From Paenibacillus woosongensis (GTDB lineage: Bacteria; Bacillota; Bacilli; Paenibacillales; Paenibacillaceae): a DNA stretch of 64,000 bases. Shown here one piece after another: positions 34,880 through 43,730 of this stretch. Each line of letters begins with the position of its first letter. Position 1 is the stretch's first letter. Position numbers and translations under genes: made by a program. Under the pieces are notes generated by a model. That model had not been told where the DNA came from, did not search any database, and saw only the letters and a program-made list of their open reading frames with translations. The stretch is from the NCBI RefSeq assembly GCF_030122845.1, contig NZ_CP126084.1, positions 1,798,001 through 1,862,000 on the forward strand, written 5' to 3'.

Positions 34880-35755
34880 ATGAAACTCAAAGCTTGGAAG
34901 CCGTGGACGTTTCTGCTGCCGGCGCTGCTCATTTATCTCGCCGTCATCGTGGCGCCATCGCTGTATACGCTTCAGCTCAGCTTTTACAAGTGGAATGGGA
35001 TATCTCCGGACAAGCAGTTTGTCGGATTGCAAAACTACATTTATTTGCTGACAGAGGATACCGTATTTCAGACGGCCTTGAAAAACAACGTGTTGTGGCT
35101 GGCCGGTTCATTAACCATCATTATCGGACTAGGATTGTTGTTCGCCCTGCTGCTAAACCGGAAAATAAAGGGCAGATCGCTGTTTCGCGGCGTGTTTTAT
35201 TTTCCTTATGTACTATCAGGCATTATCGTCGCCCTCATGTGGACCTGGCTGTATCATCCAACGAGGGGATTTTTCAACACGGTGCTGGAGGCCATCGGGC
35301 TGGGCAATTTGGCTCACACGTGGCTGGCCGATCCGAAAACCGCCCTATATGCGGTGTTCATTGCCGCAGTATGGCAGGGCGTAGGCCTGCCAATGGTTCT
35401 GTTTCTTGCCGGCCTGCAGAGCATTCCGAAGGACTGCTATGAGGCGGCGATTATCGACGGAGCCAGACCGATGCAATCGTTTCGCTTCATCACGATCCCG
35501 CTGCTCAGCGAAACATTCGTCATCGTGTTCGCGACGACAATGGTTAATGCCATGAAGGTATATGACATCATCTACGGCATGACGGCTGGCGGACCGGCAC
35601 AGAGCACGCAGGTGCTCTCTTCATGGATGTACTATCAGACGTTTAAATTCAACAATATCGGCGTAGGATCGGCTATTTCGTGGTTCCTTGTCCTGGTCGC
35701 AATGGCTGTTATCATTCCTTACGTCTTCTATACAAACAAGAAATCGCATCTGTGA
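34880..35755 (+). CDS. Sugar ABC transporter permease, CUT1 (MalF-like)
   Basis: 291 residues from ATG 34880 (GGGAGG upstream). Six hydrophobic segments, and the ATPase-contacting EAA loop reads YEAAIIDGARPMQSFRFITIPLL. The N-terminal segment WTFLLPALLIYLAVIVAPSL is typical of the first permease of carbohydrate (CUT1) importers. It pairs with the next permease; the ATPase must come from elsewhere. Confidence 0.9.
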   Translation: MKLKAWKPWTFLLPALLIYLAVIVAPSLYTLQLSFYKWNGISPDKQFVGLQNYIYLLTEDTVFQTALKNNVLWLAGSLTIIIGLGLLFALLLNRKIKGRSLFRGVFYFPYVLSGIIVALMWTWLYHPTRGFFNTVLEAIGLGNLAHTWLADPKTALYAVFIAAVWQGVGLPMVLFLAGLQSIPKDCYEAAIIDGARPMQSFRFITIPLLSETFVIVFATTMVNAMKVYDIIYGMTAGGPAQSTQVLSSWMYYQTFKFNNIGVGSAISWFLVLVAMAVIIPYVFYTNKKSHL

Positions 35756-35781
35756 TTTTCGGGAAAGAGGGTGAAGTCCCT

Positions 35782-36612
35782 ATGGAAGAAGTGCAACAAT
35801 CGGCTGTTTCGAAGGCGGCTACCTATATATTACTCATCGTCCTGAGCCTGCTCTTTCTTATTCCTATCGCGTTTATCGTCATGACGGCCTTGAAATCCAA
35901 TGCCGATTTGATGAGAAATCCGGTGTACCGTTTGCCGGAAGTATTCCAATGGAGTAATTTCGCAGAGGCCTGGGATAAGATGAAGCTGTATATCCGCAAT
36001 AGTCTCGTTATTTCCGTCGTGAAGGTTCCGATAGGGATTCTGATTGAAGCGCTGGCTGCCTACGCGCTGACCCGGATGGGGTTCAAATGGGCAAACGCGC
36101 TGTTTGCGGTATTTCTGGTCGGCATGATGATCCCGTTCCAGGCAACGTTAGTTCCGCTCAATATGATGCTCAATTATTTCGGGCTTGAAAATACGTATCC
36201 TGGTATTTTTATCGTGTACATCGGCTTTGGGATTCCGTTTGGCATTATGGTGCTGAGAGGCTTTCTTCGCTCCATTCCGAAGGAATTGGATGAGGCGGCT
36301 TATATTGACGGATGCGCGGAGCTGGGCAAATTTTTCCGCATTATACTGCCGATCGCGATGCCGGCGATTGCGACCTTGATCATTCTCGACTTTCTGTCGA
36401 CCTGGAATGAATTTTTGCTGGCGCAAATTTTTATTACGAAGGATTCGATGCAGCCGGTTACTGCAGGCCTGCTTACGTTTCAGGGCCAGCATTCCACGAA
36501 CTATACGCTGCTGAGCGCGGGCGTGCTTATATCAATCGTACCGATTTTGGCTGTCTACTTGTTCTTTCAGAAATATTTCGTTTCGGGGATGGCCGGAGCC
36601 GTAAAAGGCTAA
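35782..36612 (+). CDS. Sugar ABC transporter permease, CUT1 (MalG-like)
   Basis: 276 residues from ATG 35782 with AGAGGGTG upstream; the frame extends 5' into the previous gene without a ribosome site. Six membrane segments, EAA loop LDEAAYIDGCAELGKFFRIILP, and the family ending YFVSGMAGAVKG. Second half of the heterodimeric importer. No ATPase gene follows; a glycosidase starts 15 bases on. Confidence 0.9.
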   Translation: MEEVQQSAVSKAATYILLIVLSLLFLIPIAFIVMTALKSNADLMRNPVYRLPEVFQWSNFAEAWDKMKLYIRNSLVISVVKVPIGILIEALAAYALTRMGFKWANALFAVFLVGMMIPFQATLVPLNMMLNYFGLENTYPGIFIVYIGFGIPFGIMVLRGFLRSIPKELDEAAYIDGCAELGKFFRIILPIAMPAIATLIILDFLSTWNEFLLAQIFITKDSMQPVTAGLLTFQGQHSTNYTLLSAGVLISIVPILAVYLFFQKYFVSGMAGAVKG

Positions 36613-36627
36613 CGAAAAGGAGGATAC

Positions 36628-38403
36628 ATGATGTTTACGGAGCAGGATAGAATGGGAAGCATATGGACGGATCCGGCGGCTGGGAGCATATTAGAAAAGC
36701 ATTTCTCATTCCTTGCAGAGGAGAGGCATCTTGCCTTTTCTTATAAAATTATGACGCTTCGGGAGTTTCTAGATGCTCGGCAGGAGCTGGGCTTCACGGA
36801 TCAAGAAAGGGCGGCATTTCTCCAAGAGCTCGCTCAGCTGCCTTCCAGCAAACCGCTGGAACGGCGTGCGGAAATGGTGGATAAGCCGCAGGAAGCCTCA
36901 CAGGGTGCTGCGGAGATTGGACGCCATAGCGAAGGCACAGGTCTGATAAGCTCCCCGAAATCTGCTGCCAAATGGGATGTCTATGAGCTGGAGCTGAGAG
37001 GGCCGTCTTATGGAAATCCGTATACGGACATCGATCTGAAGGCGACGTTTGTCTGTGAGGAAGATGGGCGCAGCATACGTGTTCCAGGGTTTTATAACGG
37101 AAACGGAGTTTATAAAATTCGTATGATGCCTGGTGAGGAGGGGCGTTGGACTTACCGGACGGAGAGCACGGCAAATGCGCTGGACGGACACGAGGGAACC
37201 TTCGTTTGCACCGCCCCTGAGGCGGGGAATCATGGCCCGGTCCGGGTTCGTGATAAATATCATTTCGCCTATGAGGATGGCACCGCTTATTTGCCGTTTG
37301 GCACAACCTGCTATGTCTGGACGCATCAGGGGGAAGAGCTGGAACAGCAAACACTGGAGTCACTCGCGCGCTCACCATTCAATAAAATGCGGATGTGCGT
37401 TTTTCCAAAATCATATCTCTATAACCTGAACGAGCCCGAGCTCTATCCTTATGAAGGCTCCATCCGGGAAGGCTGGAATTTCAGCGTATTTAATCCTGAA
37501 TTCTTCGAGCATTTGGAGCAGCGGATCGCCGATTTGGGACGCCTTGGCATCGAAGCGGATCTTATTCTGTTCCATCCGTACGACAGATGGGGGTTCTCGG
37601 AAATGAGCCGGGAGGAGGATGACCTCTATTTGCGTTATATCGTGGCCCGCTTGTCCGCTTACCGTCATGTCTGGTGGTCGCTCGCCAATGAATATGATTT
37701 GATGTGGGCCAAAACCGGCGAGGATTGGGAGCGTTACGCCCGAATTATTACGGAGAACGATCCATATGGGCACTTGCTGTCGAATCACAATTGGCTGACT
37801 TTTTACGATCACAGCAAACCTTGGCTGACTCACTGCAGCCTGCAAAGAATCGATGTCTACAAAACCTCAGAGGCCGCGTTGGAGTGGCGGGAGCGCTGGG
37901 ATAAACCGATCGTTATCGACGAGTGCGCCTATGAGGGCGATATCGACCAGGGCTGGGGGAACATTACCGGCGAGGAAATGGTGCGGAGGTTCTGGGAAGG
38001 AACGATCCGCGGAGGATATGTCGGCCATGGGGAAACTTATTTGAACGACGAGGAAGTGTTGTGGTGGTCCAAAGGCGGCAAGCTGGTTGGGGATAGCCCC
38101 GCGCGGATCGGTTTCTTGCGCAGCCTGGTCGAGGAAGCCCCTGGACAATGCTGGGAGCCGCTGCGCTCGGACTGGGATCTTCCCTGCGCCGGCATTCGGG
38201 ATGAATATTATGTCTATTATTTCGGCTTCAACCAGCCCAAATTTCGGATCTTCCACATGAGGCCGGGCATCAAGTATAAAGTAGATATCATAGACACATG
38301 GGGCATGACGATCGATGAGAGCGCTGGCGTTCACGAAGGCTCGTTCCGCATCGAGCTCCCCGGCAGGCCGTATATGGCCGTGCGTCTGACAAGAACAGAA
38401 TAG
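36628..38403 (+). CDS. Cytoplasmic glycoside hydrolase, DUF5060/DUF5605 type
   Basis: 591 residues with GGAGG just upstream. No signal peptide. Residues 1-110 are a helical extension; 110-200 form a beta domain of the DUF5060 type (WDVYELELRGPSYGNPYTDI...GRWTYRTES). A TIM-barrel follows with the probable acid/base Glu in WWSLANEYDLM and nucleophile Glu in IVIDECAYEGD. The C-terminal beta domain (FRIELPGRPYMAVRLTRTE) resembles DUF5605. It likely cleaves the oligosaccharide brought in by the preceding transporter; linkage unknown. Confidence 0.75.
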   Translation: MMFTEQDRMGSIWTDPAAGSILEKHFSFLAEERHLAFSYKIMTLREFLDARQELGFTDQERAAFLQELAQLPSSKPLERRAEMVDKPQEASQGAAEIGRHSEGTGLISSPKSAAKWDVYELELRGPSYGNPYTDIDLKATFVCEEDGRSIRVPGFYNGNGVYKIRMMPGEEGRWTYRTESTANALDGHEGTFVCTAPEAGNHGPVRVRDKYHFAYEDGTAYLPFGTTCYVWTHQGEELEQQTLESLARSPFNKMRMCVFPKSYLYNLNEPELYPYEGSIREGWNFSVFNPEFFEHLEQRIADLGRLGIEADLILFHPYDRWGFSEMSREEDDLYLRYIVARLSAYRHVWWSLANEYDLMWAKTGEDWERYARIITENDPYGHLLSNHNWLTFYDHSKPWLTHCSLQRIDVYKTSEAALEWRERWDKPIVIDECAYEGDIDQGWGNITGEEMVRRFWEGTIRGGYVGHGETYLNDEEVLWWSKGGKLVGDSPARIGFLRSLVEEAPGQCWEPLRSDWDLPCAGIRDEYYVYYFGFNQPKFRIFHMRPGIKYKVDIIDTWGMTIDESAGVHEGSFRIELPGRPYMAVRLTRTE

Positions 38404-38425
38404 GCCGCTAACTAAGGCGAGGATA

Positions 38426-38462
38426 AGCTGCAAACCAGCTAGATGAGGTTTGCGGCTTTTGC
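38426..38462 (+). terminator. Terminator of the first sugar cluster
   Basis: AGCTGCAAACC / GGTTTGCGGCT stem (one G-U pair) then TTTTGC. Confidence 0.8.
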
Positions 38463-38482
38463 CGTTTTGCCGGATGTAATAC

Positions 38483-38511
38483 TTGACGAGGTGAGCGGAT
38501 TCGGTTATAGT
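38483..38511 (+). promoter_or_regulatory. aroF promoter
   Basis: TTGACG, exact 17-base spacer, TATAGT; leader of about 100 bases without an obvious attenuator. Confidence 0.75.
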
Positions 38512-38621
38512 TACTTTAGTGGTTAAAAGCTTCAAAGCGAACAAGCGTTTAAGCGACAAACTAAGTCTGGATATGTTATAGATAGGGCCACCAGGCCGAA
38601 ACGATGAAAGGATGATGAATC

Positions 38622-39665
38622 GTGATCGTAATTACTTCTAACCAAACGCCGGAAGAGCGTATTCAGGAAATTATCGCCGTCATTGAGAAGGAAGGCTTGC
38701 AGGCACATGTCTCGCGGGGCAGCGACCGTACGGTGATCGGGCTGATCGGCGCGATCGAGCCGAAGCTCGCCGAACACTTGCGCCAGATGAAGGGCGTAGA
38801 AAATGTCATTAAAATTTCTAAATCCTACAAGCTGGCCAGCCGCGAGTTCCATCCGGAGAATACGGTGATCGAGATCGGCGACGTGAAGATTGGCGGCGGG
38901 GATCTCGTCGTAATGGGCGGCCCATGCGCCGTGGAATCCCCGGAGCAGATCGATGAAATCGCCCGGCTGGTTAAAGCGGCAGGCGGCCAGGTGCTGCGCG
39001 GCGGAGCGTTCAAGCCGCGGACGGGCCCATACAGCTTCCAAGGCGTTGGGGTAGAGGGGCTGGTCATGATGGCCGAGGCTGGGAAAAAGCATGGCCTGCT
39101 TACGATTACGGAAGTGATGACGCCGGAATACGTTGATGTATGCGCAGAGTATGCGGATATTCTGCAGGTTGGTACGCGCAACATGCAAAACTTCGACCTG
39201 CTGCGCAAGCTAGGAACCTGCGGCAAACCGGTGCTGCTGAAACGCGGCTTCAGCGCGACCTACGACGAGTTTCTGAATGCGGCGGAGTACATTTTGGCAG
39301 GCGGGAATCCGAACGTAATGCTCTGCGAACGCGGTATCCGAACTTTTGAAACCTACACAAGAAATACGCTGGACCTGTCGGCGATTCCGGTATTGCAGGG
39401 CTTGAGCCATCTGCCGGTCATCTCTGACCCGAGCCATGGCACGGGCCGCCGCGAGCTGGTAGAACCGATGACGAAAGCGTCGGTTGCCGCAGGCGCGGAC
39501 GGACTCATTATCGAAATGCATACTGATCCGGACAATTCGATGACAGGCGATGGGGTACAGTCCTTGTTCCCTGATCAATTCGCTGCATTGCTCCGCGATC
39601 TGGAGAAGCTCGCCCCATTGGTCGGCAAACGTTTCGATACACCGAAAGCGGCTGTTCAGGTATAA
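38622..39665 (+). CDS. aroF: 3-deoxy-7-phosphoheptulonate synthase, type I-beta
   Basis: 347 residues. The N-terminal 70 residues form a ferredoxin-like regulatory domain as in the Tyr/Phe-regulated Thermotoga enzyme. The KDO8P/DAHP synthase barrel follows: VVMGGPCAVES, RGGAFKPRTGPYSFQG, LQVGTRNMQNFDLL, VLLKRGFSATYDEF and ISDPSHGTGRRELV, which hold the metal and PEP/E4P-binding residues. First step of the shikimate pathway. It stands between the two sugar clusters with its own promoter and terminator. Confidence 0.95.
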   Translation: MIVITSNQTPEERIQEIIAVIEKEGLQAHVSRGSDRTVIGLIGAIEPKLAEHLRQMKGVENVIKISKSYKLASREFHPENTVIEIGDVKIGGGDLVVMGGPCAVESPEQIDEIARLVKAAGGQVLRGGAFKPRTGPYSFQGVGVEGLVMMAEAGKKHGLLTITEVMTPEYVDVCAEYADILQVGTRNMQNFDLLRKLGTCGKPVLLKRGFSATYDEFLNAAEYILAGGNPNVMLCERGIRTFETYTRNTLDLSAIPVLQGLSHLPVISDPSHGTGRRELVEPMTKASVAAGADGLIIEMHTDPDNSMTGDGVQSLFPDQFAALLRDLEKLAPLVGKRFDTPKAAVQV

Positions 39666-39707
39666 GAGAAGCTTCTATCGACGAATTGAATTTTTTATAT
39701 AAATACC

Positions 39708-39754
39708 AACAACACCCCTCTGGCCTTCATGAGAACGGCTAGAGGGGTGTTGTT
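39708..39754. terminator. Bidirectional terminator, aroF and lacI-type gene
   Basis: 14-bp perfect stem AACAACACCCCTCT / AGAGGGGTGTTGTT plus an inner GCC/GGC helix, between converging genes. Confidence 0.85.
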
Positions 39755-39808
39755 GTATGGACGCTGTATTTTGTGGGAGCCCTTTGTCTATTTCATCTCC
39801 AGATCGGT

Positions 39809-40840
39809 TTATTTAAAATTATCGAATCTGCTGCCGCAGGATTCACGGATAACGAGCTCGGGCTCCACGACGATGCTGCTCGTCTCGGACTGGCTATTCA
39901 TCAGGTCGTACAGCATTAAGCCGGCCAGCCTGCCGATCTTCTCCTTGTTCTGCCGGATTGTCGTAAGCGCCGGATTCGTATATTTGCAGGCTTCGATATC
40001 GTCGCAGCCGATGATGGCCACATCCTGCGGCACCCGCAGCTTGTGCTCCTTCAGCGCGCGCATGGCGCCGATCGCAATCAGGTCGGAGGCGGCAAAGATT
40101 GCGCGCGGCAGAGAGCCGGATCGAATCATCCGATTCATCGCTTCATATCCGCTCGTTTCAAAAAAATGCTCTCCGTTTACGAACCAATCCCCGTTCAAAG
40201 GCAGGCCGAAGCTGTCAATCGCGTCCTTGTAGCCGGCCTCGCGCATATTGGAAATATCTGATTCCTGCGTGCTTCCGATATATCCAAGCTCCCGATAGCC
40301 TTGCAGGTAAAAGTGCTCTACTACTTTGTATGACATTTTGTAATTATCAGACATAATATACCCGGAGTTTTTGCCCTTGAGCTCGATATCGACGCCGATG
40401 CAAGGAATGTCGCTCAAATCCAGCTCGCTGATGGAGGGTTCCAGCTGCTGGCCTGTAACAATGATGCAGCCATCTACTTGGAAGTGCTTACAACGAGCGA
40501 GATACTCACCATCGACGGCATAGAACTTTTCGTTAGAGAAGAAAAGAAGATCGTAGCCGAGCAGGCCCACCTGCTTCTTGAAGGAGTTTAGCACCTCAAC
40601 GAAAAAGGGATGGGTGAAATCGATATTGAGTTTACCAGCAAAAATAACGCCGATCAGGTTCGACTTTTTCGTTGCCAATGTTTTAGCCGAGTTGGAAGGA
40701 ACGTAACCCGTCTGCTTCATAATTTCCAGAACTTTATTTTTCGTATCTTCAGAAATATCGCTATAATTGTTAATAATCTTGGATACGGTCGATACCGAAA
40801 CCCCGGCCATTTCCGCGATCGTTCTAATATTGATGGACAA
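39809..40840 (-). CDS. LacI-family transcription regulator
   Basis: 343 residues from TTG 40840, chosen because AAGGGGG lies about 9 bases upstream and the length then fits the family. It has an N-terminal LacI helix-turn-helix and hinge (TIAEMAGVSVSTVSKIINNYSDIS), then the periplasmic-binding-protein-like effector domain (LIGVIFAGKLN, FAASDLIAIGAMRAL, VAIIGCDDIEACKYTNPALTTI). It is divergent from the GH94 transport operon. Two CGAAA...TTTCG palindromes in the shared intergenic region are its likely operators, so it probably represses that operon and itself until a sugar binds. Confidence 0.9.
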   Translation of the reverse strand: MSINIRTIAEMAGVSVSTVSKIINNYSDISEDTKNKVLEIMKQTGYVPSNSAKTLATKKSNLIGVIFAGKLNIDFTHPFFVEVLNSFKKQVGLLGYDLLFFSNEKFYAVDGEYLARCKHFQVDGCIIVTGQQLEPSISELDLSDIPCIGVDIELKGKNSGYIMSDNYKMSYKVVEHFYLQGYRELGYIGSTQESDISNMREAGYKDAIDSFGLPLNGDWFVNGEHFFETSGYEAMNRMIRSGSLPRAIFAASDLIAIGAMRALKEHKLRVPQDVAIIGCDDIEACKYTNPALTTIRQNKEKIGRLAGLMLYDLMNSQSETSSIVVEPELVIRESCGSRFDNFK

Positions 40841-41020
40841 GAGACATAACCCCCTTCTTGATAAGGCAAGCACATGGACATTCGGATGGTAAGCCGTTAG
40901 TCCTTGGCATAGAGAAGCAAGCTTCGCTGCGAATTATGGAGCTTTAGACATAGCTGGATATGCTTTGTTTACGAAAATTTCATTACAGAAAAGCGTTAAA
41001 ATTCATGCTTCGCGAAAATC

Positions 41021-41036
41021 ACGAAAGCACTTTCGT
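41021..41036. promoter_or_regulatory. LacI-type operator O1
   Basis: ACGAAAGCACTTTCGT: 7-bp arms around a CA centre. It lies about 180 bases before the regulator's start, in position to control its own transcription or to form a loop with O2. Confidence 0.65.
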
Positions 41037-41183
41037 AAAATATCTTACCTCTTTTTTTTGCCTCGGTCAATGCGGAAAAAGTCAGAAGGACATAATTAAC
41101 CCTTGATTTATAAGGGATCATTTAACAATATGAGAAGAAATCCTAGGATACGACAAGAAAAACGAATTTATTTAAAATAGGAC

Positions 41184-41234
41184 TTTACAAAAAAAATAAA
41201 TGATGTAATAATGATTTCGACGAAACCGCTTTCG
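41184..41234 (+). promoter_or_regulatory. GH94 operon promoter with LacI-type operator O2
   Basis: TTTACA (41184-41189), 17-base spacer, AATAAT (41207-41212). The start of transcription would fall near 41219, directly against the palindrome CGAAACCGCTTTCG (41221-41234), which shares the CGAAAnC..CTTTCG pattern with O1. A bound repressor would block initiation. Confidence 0.65.
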
Positions 41235-41387
41235 GAAATTCTGTCGTTAGAGCATTGGAACTACGAAAATACGAAACGGCGAAATGCTTGAGTTAGCTAG
41301 GGCTATTTTCATAGTTTAAATGTTTCAATGGAGAAAGCAGCCGATGAGGTTTCGAATAATCAATGACTGTAAATAGGGGGAAATATC

Positions 41388-42743
41388 ATGGTCAAGAAAA
41401 TTTCTGCGATCGTTCTTGCGGGCGCATTGACGCTAAGCTTGGCGGCATGCGGCAGCGGAAACAAAGAAGCTACCGGAACCAACGGCGATGCCAGCAAAGC
41501 TTCCGGACAGAAACAAGTGATCAAGATTCTTCACTGGAAGCAAGAGAACATTAATAAGGCAATGAAAGAAATCAATGAAGCGTTCGAAGCGAAATATCCG
41601 GAGTACAAAATCGAGTACACGACGACAGGACCGGATGATGAGTATAAGCAAGCGCAAAGAGCAAGACTCACAGCGAACGACGTTGACATTCTTGCCGATT
41701 TGTCCGGCATGAGATTGTCTCCGCAGGAGTGGACGCCTGGCGCAAAGGTGCCTGACTGGGAGCAGTGGATCAACTCCGGTCTGATCGCCGATCTGTCAGA
41801 TCAAGCTTTCGTCAGCAAATGGAACGCCAACGATATTGAAAAAGCCGGTACATATAAAGGCAAAGTATACGCCATTCCTACTGGCAAAGTAGCGATGTCC
41901 GGTTTGTTCTACAATAAAGAGATCTTCGAAGAGCATGGACTTGAAGTGCCGAAGACGTGGAGCGAGTTCATTCAATTGAACGAAACACTGAAGTCCAAAG
42001 GCATTACGCCAATCGGCGTAGCGGGCAAAGACGTATGGCCGCTGAAGCTGCCAGTGTTCGCGCTGCAAGCGAAAATTCTGGGTGGCGGCAATCAGCAAAA
42101 ATGGATTGAAGGCGTATGGAAAGGCGAAACGGCGTTCAATGATGCCGAAGCAGTTGAAGTGCTTGAGAAAATGAAGACTCTTCAAGACAATTACATGATC
42201 GAAGGCTTCATGGGTATCGACTATGCATCCGCTCCTGCAATTTTTGCAACGGGCAAAGTAGCTATGCTGGCTGACGGTTCTTGGGATGCACCGACGATCG
42301 CTATGGCGAATCCAGACCTGAAGTTCGGTTATTTCCCAGTGCCGGCTACCGAAGATGCTGCGAAAAACGCTTCTTTCGTAGGAAAATACGATGTAACCTG
42401 GTATGTTGCCGAGAAAGGCCCGAACAAAGAGGGCGCCCTGAAATGGCTGGAGTTCTTCTCCGAGCCTGAGAACTACACGACATTTGTTAAAGCTGCCGGA
42501 TTCATCCCTACAATGGATGGAATCTCGACGGACAGCGACTTCATCGATAACGAGTTGACGCCTTATCTTGGCGATTTCGAACTGGCTTATGAAATCATGA
42601 TGATCAACCGCGAAAACGTAGGTGAGCATCTTGCTGCTGAAGGCGTGCATACGGAATACCTTGCACCAGGCGGAGAGTTCAAGACAGCGAAAGAGCTTGC
42701 TGACGTACAACAGAAAGAATGGGAAGCTGCGGCTCCTAAATAA
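41388..42743 (+). CDS. Oligosaccharide ABC substrate-binding lipoprotein
   Basis: 451 residues. Lipoprotein signal with lipobox LAAC (Cys near residue 21), a short polar tether, then a cluster B solute-binding fold (KILHWKQENINKAMKEINEAFEAKYP..., YAIPTGKVAMSGLFYNKEIF, FATGKVAMLADGSWDAP, KEGALKWLEFFSEPENY). By operon content it should bind the substrate of the GH94 phosphorylase, a beta-glucobiose or longer beta-glucan fragment (inference). First gene of the LacI-controlled operon. Confidence 0.9.
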   Translation: MVKKISAIVLAGALTLSLAACGSGNKEATGTNGDASKASGQKQVIKILHWKQENINKAMKEINEAFEAKYPEYKIEYTTTGPDDEYKQAQRARLTANDVDILADLSGMRLSPQEWTPGAKVPDWEQWINSGLIADLSDQAFVSKWNANDIEKAGTYKGKVYAIPTGKVAMSGLFYNKEIFEEHGLEVPKTWSEFIQLNETLKSKGITPIGVAGKDVWPLKLPVFALQAKILGGGNQQKWIEGVWKGETAFNDAEAVEVLEKMKTLQDNYMIEGFMGIDYASAPAIFATGKVAMLADGSWDAPTIAMANPDLKFGYFPVPATEDAAKNASFVGKYDVTWYVAEKGPNKEGALKWLEFFSEPENYTTFVKAAGFIPTMDGISTDSDFIDNELTPYLGDFELAYEIMMINRENVGEHLAAEGVHTEYLAPGGEFKTAKELADVQQKEWEAAAPK

Positions 42744-42774
42744 GTTTCAAAGCGATAACCATACTGTACTGTCT

Positions 42775-42798
42775 CGGGGTCTGATTGTTCAGGCCCCG
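42775..42798 (+). other. RNA hairpin between binding protein and permease genes
   Basis: CGGGGTCTGA / TCAGGCCCCG ten-bp stem (one G-U pair), TTGT loop, 31 bases after the binding-protein stop and without a T run. Same place and design as the hairpin at 34713 in the other transporter operon. Confidence 0.65.
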
Positions 42799-42834
42799 AT
42801 CATTTATTGATTCGTAACCCGCGAGGTGAGAGAG

Positions 42835-43728
42835 ATGTACCCATTTGGAAAAGGCATGGCCCGCTACGTACCCCTGTTGCTTTTATTAATACCTTTTGCA
42901 TTGTACGTAGTTTTTTATTTTGGACCTTCTGTGATGACGGTGATTTATTCCTTTACAGATGTTAAAAATCTTCCCGGCAGTACGATGAAATTCGTCGGGC
43001 TGGAAAATTATCATGATTTATTTTACTCCGGAAACTCTGGAGAACGTTGGCGCTCCATTACGAATACACTGATTTTCATGTTTATAGTAACGATTGTGCA
43101 GAACGGTGTCGCCCTGTTCGTAGCGGTTCTGCTGAATCAGCGGCTGCGCGGCGATTATTTCTATCGCGCCGTATTTTTCCTCCCGGTTGTGCTTGGGGTT
43201 GCGGTTGTTGCCCTGATCTGGGGGATGATGTTCGACCCGATGAGCGGTCCGGTAAACATGCTGTATGACTGGCTGTTCGGTTATAAGGACATGTTCTTTG
43301 CTAGCTTCACGCATGCTTTTGGCTACATTATATTCGTGCAAATATGGATGTACATGGGTTATTCCATGCTCATCTTTCTCGCTGGCCTGCAATCCGTTCC
43401 CAAGGATTTGTATGAGGCTGGCTATATCGACGGAACGAGCAAATGGCAGTCCTTCCGCCATATTACGTTCCCGCTTATCGCTCCATCCTTTACAGTAAAC
43501 ATGTTGCTATCGATCATCGGCGCCATGTCGACCTTCGATATTATTCTGGCAACTACGGATGGCCGCTTTAATACGAGAACAATGGCATATGACGTCTATA
43601 AGGAGACCTTCCGCGGCAGCCTTGACATGGGACTTCCGTCCGCGCTGTCCGTTGTACAGTTCCTGATTATTTTGGTCTTTGTTGTCGTGGCCGTAAGACA
43701 GACGCGCAAGAGAGAGGTGGAATATTAA
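42835..43728 (+). CDS. Sugar ABC transporter permease, CUT1 (MalF-like)
   Basis: 297 residues from ATG 42835 with GAGGTGAG upstream; a GTG 9 bases earlier overlaps that site. Six membrane segments and the EAA loop YEAGYIDGTSKWQSFRHITFP. The N-terminal YVPLLLLLIPFALYVVFYFGPS segment is typical of the first CUT1 permease. Two bases separate it from the second permease. Confidence 0.9.
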   Translation: MYPFGKGMARYVPLLLLLIPFALYVVFYFGPSVMTVIYSFTDVKNLPGSTMKFVGLENYHDLFYSGNSGERWRSITNTLIFMFIVTIVQNGVALFVAVLLNQRLRGDYFYRAVFFLPVVLGVAVVALIWGMMFDPMSGPVNMLYDWLFGYKDMFFASFTHAFGYIIFVQIWMYMGYSMLIFLAGLQSVPKDLYEAGYIDGTSKWQSFRHITFPLIAPSFTVNMLLSIIGAMSTFDIILATTDGRFNTRTMAYDVYKETFRGSLDMGLPSALSVVQFLIILVFVVVAVRQTRKREVEY

Positions 43729-43730
43729 TT

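Larger units (their letters stand above)
40841..41387. other. Divergent control region, LacI gene and GH94 operon
   Basis: No protein-coding gene is seen. The stretch is AT-rich and holds two LacI-type palindromes, a promoter for the plus-strand operon, and a partial catabolite-response core AAAGCGTTA (40990-40998) whose flanks do not match the full cre consensus. Confidence 0.6.

Noticed and set aside
40988-41001. Catabolite-response element (cre) near the LacI gene
   Set aside because: The nine-base core AAAGCGTTA fits but both flanks depart from the cre consensus; kept only as a remark.
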